Positions 53,394 through 64,000 of a stretch of 64,000 bases of DNA are shown piece by piece. Positions within the stretch are counted from its first letter, which is position 1. Each line of letters starts with the position of its first letter. This stretch comes from Batkoa obscura (Eukaryota; Entomophthoromycota; Entomophthoromycetes; Entomophthorales; Batkoaceae): NCBI GenBank assembly GCA_030770535.1, contig JASVEC010000001.1, forward strand, positions 1,736,001 to 1,800,000, written 5' to 3'. Both the position numbers and the translations under genes were made by a program. Under the pieces are notes generated by a model. It was not told where the DNA came from and searched no databases. It saw only the letters and a list, made by a program, of their open reading frames with translations.

Positions 53394-53845
53394 CTTTTAA
53401 AACTCGGGTTTTGGTTGAAATTAATTTTTTGTTTTTTTTCGAAATAATCTTTTAGTCTTTTTTTGGAGTGGTTTAAATTTAATGAACCAATCATTTTGGT
53501 TATATTTTTACTTTCTTTTTTATTTGAATTTTTATTTTGAATCTTTTATAATCAATACAACTAATGAATAAATAAGATAATTAAAGACTATATTAATATA
53601 ACAAAAATACTCGTAACATTGGAATCACAAATATAAATTAACTGAATTGTTTTATTTTACAAAGGCAGTAATAACAATTAATAAACGGATAAATAAAATT
53701 AGAGGAAAAATTATCACTTTTTGTTCATAGGGAAGAAACATCGGCAATAAAATAAAAGCATCAACATTGATAAATTAAATAGTCTTCTTTTTTTAAGGCA
53801 ACATCATTTCAAAATAAGTATAGATTATAGAAACTATCTTATTCC
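53394..53845. other. Upstream of TMA16 and 3' flank of the kinase gene
   Basis: About 450 bp, no gene recognised. Confidence 0.5.
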
Positions 53846-55496
53846 TTATTTATGAAACACTTTAATAAAGGATTCAGATAATTTTCTTAAATGTTTCCTT
53901 ATACGATCCTAAATAAAATAATTAATTATTTGATTACTAAAAGAATAGAATTAAAATTTACCTTAAGTGTAACTGCCCTTTTAACTTCTTCTTCAGTAAC
54001 TTCAATATTAGGGTATTGACTTGGATCCCCGTCTTTAGTATATTGTTCCACATCATCTAAATCTTTAATAATCCAAGGATGAAGTTTAGCTTGCTCTAAA
54101 GATAATCGTTTACTTGGATCTTTTTCTAATAGTTTAATTATAAGATTTTCTAATTCAGGATCAGATGGTATATCTTTTGGAAATTCCAATGGCTTAACTG
54201 GTATAATTTCAAATAATTCATATTCCGATTCTGCCATAAAAGGAGGTTTACCATAAGCCATACAATAGAGGGTAATGCCTAAAGCCCATATATCAATGGC
54301 CGAAGTGATTCGTGGACGTGGACAATTTTCTTCACCAGACCAACATAATTCTGGGGCAAAAAAAGCAGGTGATCCAGCTGTTTTAGCTAATTCTAAATCA
54401 TCTTCATCAATTGAATTTCGATTCATTAAACTCATGGATGGAAAATGTTGAAGTTCACTTAATGGTGAGGCTGATAACACGGAGCTTTCTTCCATTGAAC
54501 TAGTAGTTGAGCTTGGTCGTTCAGAGGCAAGACTAAATGTTAGGGATGGTTGACGACGACAAAAAGAAACACCAAAATCAGATATTTTTATTGTTCCGTC
54601 TGATGACCATAATAGATTAGCTGGTTTAATATCCCTATGAATAATACCTTGATTATGAAGATATTGTAAACCAGAAATAACACCACGCATAATATGACGT
54701 ATGGTATCTTTATCTAATATTGGTATATCCGAATCCTTTTCATGGAAATGGACTTCTCCACCATCCATATATTCTAATACCATGTATATCTTTTTAGAAG
54801 TTGGATCATCGATTACTTCTTTTAATCCAACTACATTTGGGTGATCACATTTTTTTAAGATAGCTATTTCTTTATGAACTTTAGCTAATTGTGTTGAAAT
54901 TATAGATCGACTTCCTAACCTACGTCGAGTGTTTTTTTGTACTATTTTAATAGCCTAAAAAATTAAACATTTAATAAAACAAACACCACAAAATAATAAC
55001 TTACCACCAACTCTTGAGTCCTTGTATCTCTGCCTAACTTTACTTTACCATGACAGCCACGACCTAACTCTCTTAATATTTCATAATGGTTTAACATCTT
55101 ATTACCAGTGACTGGATCATAATCTACTTTCATTGTGTTTGTTTCCCTAATAGGGGTAGGAGGGGAATTAGAAGGTGAATTTTTTGTTGGTGAATTTGAA
55201 CTATAAGAAGTGGATTGAGTAACATTTTTACCTGGAACGGCTAATGGTTTTGATTCTTGAATTGAGCCATCAATAGGCGAAAGAAACTGTGGTGAAGCTG
55301 ATAAATAATTTCGATTTTCTAATGTTGATATTTTGATACTTGATGGACTTAAACTTTCTTGAATATTATATGGATCTTCAAAACTACCTTTCCATGAACC
55401 TTCATTTTCTTGAACAAAGTGAGTATTTAAATATAAGCCTTTTTCACTACGTCCCATCGAATTTGTTGAAAGTATCTCCTTGGTCTGCATTAGCAT
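53846..55496 (-). CDS. CaMKK-like Ser/Thr kinase (Sak1/Tos3/Elm1, Ssp1 type)
   Basis: At least four exons; ATG at 55496, TAA at 53846. A disordered Ser/Pro-rich N-terminus (~120 residues) leads to the kinase domain: NHYEILRELGRGCHGKVKLG (Gly loop), AIKIVQKNTRRRLGSRS (catalytic Lys and the Arg/Pro-type insert of CaMKKs), GIIHRDIKPANLLWSSDG (catalytic Asp), KISDFGVSF (DFG), GSPAFFAPELCW (APE) and IDIWALGITLYCMAYGKPPF. An inserted Ser-rich segment lies between DFG and the APE motif. The last exon gives RKHLRKLSESFIKVFHK. In fungi these kinases activate Snf1/AMPK; that role is inferred from subfamily features. Confidence 0.9.
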
Positions 55497-56810
55497 ACTT
55501 TATTGACAATGATTATTTATTTAGAATGCAACAATAAGGATAGCAATTTTAATGTTTTTAATAAATTACTATAAACTACAAATTAGTTAAAGAAACAGTT
55601 TAAGGGCTGATTTTGAATTTATTTCTACTTAAGAAAGTTTAGTTTAAAAGCGTTAAATTGGAGAGAATACCATTTGATATTTAGTTCTTTTGACATGTTT
55701 AAATGTTTTCTTGGTTAATTTAACTTTGGATTCACCCATTTCTAGAACCTATGAAGAATGAGCTATAGACTACAATATGATTTCATTTGTACTCCTTATT
55801 AGCTTTGCAAGGTTCCAGATAATTGAATATTTATGGAATTGTGCTGTTTAGAAGTCAGGTGCTTAAGCCTTAATTATTGTTATAAAATAACAAATTATGA
55901 GGGAATATATTGGTCATGATATTAAATTGATTGGTTAGGATTATCAATTTTAACATCTTTATCATTTGATTAGTAAATATACCCAAGCCTAAATTTTATT
56001 AATTTGGTAATAAATCATACAAATTCATTATTACAAAACCTATGACATCTCCTTATGTAATTTAAAGCGAGTTAATGAAATATTCAAGTTCAAATATACT
56101 TTAAATAGTGATGAATTTTAGAATTTAGTTCAAAGCTATCAGGCTGATTCAATTTAGTATTTGAATTTTTGCTCTAAAATAAATAGTTGTAAATTTATAA
56201 ATGAACTTTAACAACCATAATCCTAATTTATTAATTGACTTTTTCAATTTTTCATCATTTACTTTTTAATGGCTTGACCAATTTTATAACTTAAAGAAAG
56301 GGTTTATTATTGGTGCAATTTTAATAATTCTTCCAAATTTCATTAATGAAAATTATTTATGAAAGTTAATGCAGAATTGCTTATTTTTAATAAATTTAAT
56401 AAATCGCTTTTTATGACATTTGAGTTTTTTTAAAAAGCTTCTAAAATTAAATCATTAACAAAAATATAGTTAATATTACTATAAATAGTATCGACAGTGT
56501 TGCAATATTAATTTTACTTAATAATTTCATTAGATAGTCTTATTTTTCCATAATATATATTGGGACAATAGGTACATAATGTAGCTTGTATAAAAATACC
56601 ATTAAAAGTGTTTTATGTTATTAAAGAATAATATTTAACGTATAAGAATATTTTCCTTGGTTTCACTTTGCCAATTTTTTATTCAGTAAAAATAAGTTTA
56701 CTATGAATTTTTGAAACAGAAAATGGCGTTCCCACGCTTGTTATGACTTGATAATTAATAATCAAAAAATAAAAATTTGAATTATTAATGTAATAAGATA
56801 AATAACTTTT
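55497..56810. other. Gene-free interval upstream of the kinase
   Basis: About 1.3 kb, AT-rich, no gene or RNA recognised. Confidence 0.5.
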
Positions 56811-56913
56811 ATATAGGAGTATTTTCTTTCCATCGCTTTTTCCATTTCTTAAGCGCTATTTAAGTGGAAAAGCTATTAGTAAAATTCTTAAACAAAAGAA
56901 TACATCACTATAT
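56811..56913 (+). mobile_element. Family I MITE, copy n
   Basis: From ATATAGGAGTATTTTC to ACATCACTATAT, core TTCTTAAGCGCTATTTAAGT. Diverged at the left end. Confidence 0.8.
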
Positions 56914-57241
56914 ATTAGCTATAATAATAACAAATCAATTTTTATATCAACTAAATACATATAGTTGAATAACGATAACATAGGTAATGGAGATGAATAA
57001 AATTTAAGTTTTAAATAAAAAATTAAAATTAATTCTTTTTAGCTGTTTTATAAACACTATTCATATTAAGTTATTTTATACAACTATTCTAAATATCTTG
57101 AAATAATAATATATTTTATGGGTAAATAAATACTAAAATTTTGTTTTCTAACTTTGCTTTCTAACTTTATTTAATACTTACTAATATGCAATTAAAAGTT
57201 TATTTTTATTTAAAAAGCACTTCTATTTTATGAGGATCTTT

Positions 57242-58858
57242 TCAATTACTTTGAATCCAGGGCTCTATTTGATAACTATAAGCAGGAGCAGGGTTAAGGT
57301 AAAGAATTAAAGGATATATATATTTATCAATATTACTACCATAGCAAGCTACAACTCCTAACTCATAATTATTTGTTCTAATCATTTTTTCAGCTTGATG
57401 CTCTTCTTCATCCTCATCATATCCGCATTTTTCTCAATATTCACCCTTATATGGAGTTGTACTCCCCTTAAATAAATATTAATTTTAAACAAAGTGTGTT
57501 ATTTTAAATTTATCATGCCGCTTTTGAAAAATCATGACTTCTGCAATAAAACTACGAACCGGTATCATATTATCTATTTATTGCTTTAATATTTGACTCA
57601 TTTTTTTCTATTTTAATGTTTGATTCATTTTTTTCTGGTTTTATCGTATTCGATTTATCTATGTTCGATCTATTTTACTAAATTTCCTAAAGCGGGCGTC
57701 TTTATATAAATAATTAGACTAAAAGTATTTTTAGTTATTACCTGATATATATCTCCATCAATAATTGAATCTGGATCAAAATACTTATGCATCTTATTTG
57801 CAAGGGATTTGTATCCTTGACTCGATTTCCTTGGAAATGGACAAGGGGTGACCAAAGCTACCTATTGAATAGTTATAGTTTATTTTTAAAATGTAATTTA
57901 CTTTGACTAAAGAAAAATCGCATCTATCGAGAGTACTATAAACGCTTCTCGGGACATCAAGTATCTCTGAAAACCCCTTTAAGTATCTAAAAAAAGATCT
58001 ACTCAAATTATGAACTTCGTCATTTGTCTCGTCTTTAATATCAAAATTCTTGTTATCTGACTCATCTTTCACATCATGGTTCTCGCTGTCTGACTCATCA
58101 TTTGCTTCACAGTTCTCGTTGTTTAAATCAACATTTATTTCAAATTTTGTATCGTTATCCACCATATTTAATTTTGTAAAATCTTGAATAAGGGTAGTCT
58201 AAATAATTGGCAAATGATATTTTAGTTTAAAACAAACTTACATTTTCTATTGATTTCCAATCAAAATCAATATTATTTATTGTTAATTATTAAACCTAAA
58301 TAACTAAATTAAATGCTAAGTTAACGGGTCCTATAACAACTCTTAAAAAAGTAGGATAAAATAACAACATAAGTTTAATATGCATAAAACCATAGTATAT
58401 CCTGGGGGTAGCTATGAATATGCTTTCGTCTACTTTGACAGCTTTGGCCCAAAACGTTAATTTAAAACTCAAATTAAAAAACTTTAGTTAGATCTGAGTT
58501 TTGTTCATGTACAATAAACATTTTCGAACAATCTTTAGGCAGTTTACTCAGTAATCAATTCTTATCTATATCATAACTTGTAAATAACCCTTTTCGAAGA
58601 TGGTTCTATTACCTAAAATAAAAATAAAGATTGCTATTTTAATCATTTATTTACTTTGTTCAATAAATCTTCAAATTTAACTCTGTCATCGTTATACTTT
58701 AAGTATGTTGCTGAAAATTTTCTATCCATATAACTAACCTGGTAGGTAGACTGAGTTTCCTCTACTGATTTATTATCGTTACTTATCTCTATGGTATCTT
58801 TATGAAAATCTATATTTTTATTTCTTTTATACTACCATTAAATACTTTTTTCACTCAT
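57242..58858 (-). pseudogene. TDP1-like, decayed copy 2
   Basis: Inverted relative of 43998-46082, close to 90% identical by eye over 57750-58110, including the intron before ALVTPCPF. Exons: MSEK|TIEISNDNK, QVSYMDRKFSATYLKY, GLFTSYDIDK...LLSKLPKDCSKMF, first HxK region FMHIKLMLLFYPTFLRVVIG followed by PVNLAFNL (the family's HxKxMLLxY...LRVVI...NL block), SRSFFRYLKGFSEILDVP, ALVTPCPFPRKSSQ, then ELGVVACYGS and LNPAPAYSYQIEPWIQ. About 500 bp present in copy 1, including the second HxK exon, is missing here, and a TGA stands where Trp is expected before LLSKLP, so this copy cannot make a whole enzyme. Confidence 0.75.
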
Positions 58859-59059
58859 TTCGAAAATAAAAATTAGTAAAATGAATTGATGTTTACAATA
58901 ATTCGAGTTTTTATAATAAATTCAAAAATTGCTTAAAAATGAAGTAATTATTGGATGTAAAATCATGCCTATATGAGCGTTATTTAAGCAGTTATATAAG
59001 TATAATAAATTGTTAGTTGAATTACGTTTGATTATTTTATTTTGATTCTATTTAATCTT

Positions 59060-60824
<1,765 letters not shown>

Positions 60825-61025
60825 GTTAAAACACTTTATACTGTGTAAAATCAATTTTTCAATTTTGGCTAAATTTTAAAATCTCATATCAACATAATCA
60901 CTACTGCTTTCAAATATAGCAACTTATTTAATTTAATTTAATTTTGAACTTTAATCTCGAGATTTAGCATGCATAAAACTCAAAAATAAGATTATTTCTT
61001 TTTATTTCTTTTTTACTTGATAGAG

Positions 61026-62994
61026 ATGAGTGATTCTAGATTTGAGGATTGTTCAGATGAAGAGAACTTCACTATAAAAGAAACGCAAAAAGAGATTAAA
61101 GAGGGTTTAAATCAGAATAATATAAATGAAAACGATGAATATTGGAATGAATCGGATGAAGTAGAGTTTGAAGACGATTATGACGACCAACTTAATCACC
61201 TTGACCAATGGAACGAAGCATCTGGAGGTAATAAAATAGAGCGTTTAAATTTATTGCATTATTAATAGTTGTTAGACTTTACCAAACAATATAATAAGAT
61301 AAAATCCAGATTAAATCAATTAGCTATAAGTTCACCAGCTAGTGGAACGTCTAAAGAAAAAGCTAAAGAAAAGGCTAAAGATAAAAAAGAACCAGTCAAA
61401 GAAGAAGCTGGAACGACTAATAAATCTAAAAATGTTTATTTAGATCAATTAGCTGCCCTTTCTAAGTTTTCTAATAAAATTAATTTAGGTAATTCAATAC
61501 AATATAATAATTTATTTGGTATTAATAATTTAGGCGCTATGTTCAATACTCAAACTACAGCCGTAGGTGATGGTGGAGGTAGTCGTAAAGCACAAGGTTA
61601 TAAACACGTCAATGTAGATAAAGCAGATAGGGCTACTACTGAACAAGTATTGGATCCCAGGACACGTATCATTCTATTCAAAATGTTAAATCGTAACTTA
61701 TTTACTGAGGTGAATGGGTGTATTAGTACAGGTAAAGAAGCCAATGTTTATCATGCAAGTGCGGAAGAAGGTGGTCATTTAGCTATAAAGATTTATAAGA
61801 CCAGTATCCTTACTTTCAAGGATCGTGATAAGTATGTTACTGGAGAATATCGTTTTAGAAATGGGTATTCAAAATCGAATCCACGTAAAATGGTAAAAGT
61901 TTGGGCTGAAAAAGAATTAAGAAATTTAAAACGTCTTCAACAAGCTAATATCCCATCCCCAAAGCCAATTCTTTTACGTATGCATGTTTTAGTCATGGAA
62001 TTTTTGGGAGATGATAAAGGATGGGCTTATCCAAGATTAAAGGATGCTAATATTAGTGCAGATCGTTTCCCTTCCCTTTACCTTCAGTTAGTTAAAATTA
62101 TGCGTAAGATGTATCATGTTTGTAAACTGGTGCACGCTGATTTATCAGAATATAACTTACTTTACCATCATAAAAAAATTTATGTAATTGATGTATCCCA
62201 AAGTGTTGAACAAGATCATCCACATGCATTTGAGTTTTTAAGATCGGATTGTACAAATATTACCGATTTTTTTAGAAAAAGAAATGTAGCTGTTATGACA
62301 GTTAAGGAGCTCTTTCAATGGGTTGTAGATCCTAATTTACCAGCCGAAGATGGACCAGAGTTAGATGAAATATTGGAAGGTATTTCAGCCAAAGTAGCTG
62401 GTAGAAGTTTAGAAGAAAGTAAAAAATTATTAAGTGAAGAAGAAGTGTTCAAACAAACCTATATCCCTCGTCATTTGGAAGAAGTTATCAACGTGGAAGG
62501 CGATTTGGATCGTATTGAAGCTGGTAAAGGGGATGAGCTTACTTATACCTCTCTTTTGAAGGGAGTTAATATATCTAACCCTATTAAAGAAATGCAAGAG
62601 CAATTACTCTCCAATAAAAAGGCACAGGGTTCCGATGAAAAGGCCAAAATATCAGATGAAGCTGAGTCTGAGGATGAAAAAGACGATGAAGATGACGATG
62701 AAGAAGAAGAAAGTATAGATAGTGATAAAGAAGGAGAAGACTCAGATGAAGACAGTGATGAGTGGGAAGAAAGGGAGAAAAATGTTGGTAAAGGAAAAAG
62801 ATACGAGGACCCAGAGCTTAAAAAAGTAATAACAATAATATTGATTAATAAATAAAAAATACTAAGTTTATTTATAGCAACGTAAAAAGGAAGCAAAGGA
62901 ACAAGCTAGAGAAAGTAGAAAAACAAAGATACCAAAAGCAGTTAAAAAGAGAAAAGAAAAATTAACTAGTACTAAGAAAGGTAAAAAGAAATAG
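61026..62994 (+). CDS. RIO1: RIO1 atypical protein kinase
   Basis: Three exons: 61026-61228, about 61275-62829 and about 62881-62994, with the first join giving EASG|DFTKQYN. About 620 residues. An acidic N-terminus precedes the kinase: CISTGKEANVYHA (nucleotide loop), LAIKIYKT (Lys), ELRNLKRLQQANIPSPKPI, KLVHADLSEYNLL (catalytic loop) and KIYVIDVSQSVEQDHPHA (metal-binding IDxxQ). A very acidic stretch (about 445-495 of the second exon protein) and a Lys-rich C-terminal exon (KRKEKLTSTKKGKKK) follow. RIO1 finishes 40S maturation. The apparent start ATG at 61026 is preferred over an upstream TTG. Confidence 0.96.
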
Positions 62995-63291
62995 AGAGTT
63001 TATAGAGTTTAAAGATTATTATTAAAGAGCATTCAAATGTATCCTTTCATCTTACTTTTAAATAGCATATTTACACTTTCAAACTAGACTGTTTTTATCA
63101 TTTATTTTATATTTATTTAACGTTCTTTATTCTGTATTTAATGTTACTTTATATTTTAATAAAAATGTTAAAGTTTGTTTAAAATTTAAATATTCTTTTA
63201 TTTTACTACCAAAAAAGTAATTTTCTATAGTCGGATTTAAATCATTGAATAGATAGAGAAGGTTATTTACACTTCAAATAATAATTATGAT
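62995..63291. other. Convergent 3' flanks of RIO1 and IMP dehydrogenase
   Basis: About 300 bp, AT-rich, no gene seen. Confidence 0.55.
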
Positions 63292-64000
63292 TTAAGAAAA
63301 GAGACGTTTTTCGTAATTGTGGAGACCATGGACCCCACCTTCAACCTGAGCAGCAGCAGTACGCTTTTCAAAACGTACTTTACCACTAAATACACCTTCT
63401 TGGAGAAGAGAAACTGAACGGACACCAATGTCTTGGAGACCGTGTTGGAGTCCAATGAATAAATAAGGTACAAATTTACGAATGGAACCCTTATCGACAA
63501 CTGAACCAGCTACACCTTGAGCAACTTTGATTGCATCAGATTCAGAGAAATAACGAGCTAATGAACCAGAATCTTGTTTAGCTTTATCACCTGATTTTTC
63601 CATAGCATCAATGGAGCCCATACCACGATATCTCTTGAGTCTTTTACCTTCGTGGTAAAAGTATTCTCCAGGAGACTCTAAGGTGCCTGCTAACAAACCA
63701 CCCATCATAACAGCTGAAGCACCAAGAGCTACGGCTTTAGTGATATGACCAACATTTTGGATACCACCATCAGCAATAACTGGAATACCGAATTGACGAG
63801 CAAATTGGGATACACGGTAAACGGCAGTTCCTTGAGGACGACCAACAGCCATGACTTCTTGAGTAATACAGATGGATCCAGAACCCATACCAACGCGGAG
63901 AGCATCGGCACCAGCAGCAATAAGCTCAGCAGCTTGTTCACGAGTAACTACGTTTCCAGCAATGACTTCTACTTTAGGATAAGTAGATTTAATGAATTTG
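63292..64000 (-). CDS. IMP dehydrogenase, C-terminal part (5' end outside window)
   Basis: Open from the right edge to TAA at 63292, about 235 residues. Catalytic features: [20 protein letters not shown] with the active-site Cys in SICIT, then [68 protein letters not shown] (flap start), the YFSESD and [15 protein letters not shown] parts, and the C-terminal IGVRSVSLL and [15 protein letters not shown]. The flap residue region reads MAVGRPQ where human IMPDH has LACGRPQ. It makes XMP from IMP, the committed step to GTP, in the cytosol. Codon use is GC-richer than neighbours, typical of a highly expressed gene. Confidence 0.97.
   Translation of the reverse strand, partial: KFIKSTYPKVEVIAGNVVTREQAAELIAAGADALRVGMGSGSICITQEVMAVGRPQGTAVYRVSQFARQFGIPVIADGGIQNVGHITKAVALGASAVMMGGLLAGTLESPGEYFYHEGKRLKRYRGMGSIDAMEKSGDKAKQDSGSLARYFSESDAIKVAQGVAGSVVDKGSIRKFVPYLFIGLQHGLQDIGVRSVSLLQEGVFSGKVRFEKRTAAAQVEGGVHGLHNYEKRLFS

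Noticed and set aside
2203-56913. CRISPR-like array from the repeated ~105-bp units
   Set aside because: Units are scattered, inverted-ended and bounded by ATAT; this is a MITE family in a eukaryote.
43998-58858. TGA read as tryptophan (alternative genetic code)
   Set aside because: TGA ends several intact genes here (P450, exportin-7-like, TSPO, peptide) and TGG is used for Trp; TGA at Trp sites occurs only in the decayed TDP1-like copies.
58960-59000. Partial family I MITE (GAGCGTTATTTAAGC)
   Set aside because: Only the core word matches; no termini found, so chance similarity is likely.

Overview
The window is a very AT-rich stretch of nuclear DNA from a fungus. Genes are split by short GT-AG introns, mostly about 40-60 bp; nuclear tRNA and U2 snRNA genes are present; TAA, TAG and TGA all act as stops. 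The gene content is fungal: a DUF1769/UPF0590 tail, a CTK3-type CTD-kinase subunit, TMA16, ESA1, a Sak1/Ssp1-type kinase and Kex2-style secreted proproteins. An exportin-7-like gene, an Arp2/3 subunit, a makorin-type protein and the low GC fit an early-diverging lineage better than Dikarya, but the species cannot be named from this.

Layout. 1-8 kb: end of a DUF1769 gene, a three-module secreted Cys-rich gene, an exportin-7-like gene lying between two identical, inverted tRNA-Leu(UAA) genes. 8-12 kb: an identical 692-bp inverted duplication carrying a two-module Cys-rich gene. 12-22 kb: GID9/FYV10, a large disordered protein with SILK and RVxF PP1-docking motifs, another Cys-rich gene, cactin. 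22-29 kb: a one-module Cys-rich gene, tRNA-His, a chain of ATAT-flanked transposons ending in a transposase-bearing copy, decayed related repeats, tRNA-Glu. 29-39 kb: a second inverted duplication (secreted peptide gene plus U2 snRNA) around a gene-poor stretch and a cytochrome P450. 40-64 kb: compact housekeeping genes (citrate-lyase-beta-like enzyme, CTK3, TSPO, ESA1, mitochondrial uS13, ARPC2, makorin-like, TMA16, CaMKK-like kinase, mitochondrial TyrRS, RIO1, IMP dehydrogenase) with two inverted, decayed TDP1-like copies at 44-46 and 57-59 kb.

Three themes stand out. (1) Five genes in 22 kb encode one family of prepro, probably Kex2-processed secreted proteins built from one, two or three copies of a PPCW/CPxCW cysteine module. 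(2) Thirteen ~105-bp MITEs, a second ~275-bp MITE family and one intact element share termini beginning ATATGGGG; three of them are chained end to end through shared ATAT. (3) Duplicated DNA is repeatedly arranged in inverted pairs, and some repeat copies differ almost only by G-to-A and C-to-T changes, as in RIP or methylcytosine decay. The housekeeping genes are scattered through the usual central processes (translation, chromatin, splicing, export, actin, ribosome assembly, GTP synthesis) with no evident cluster.
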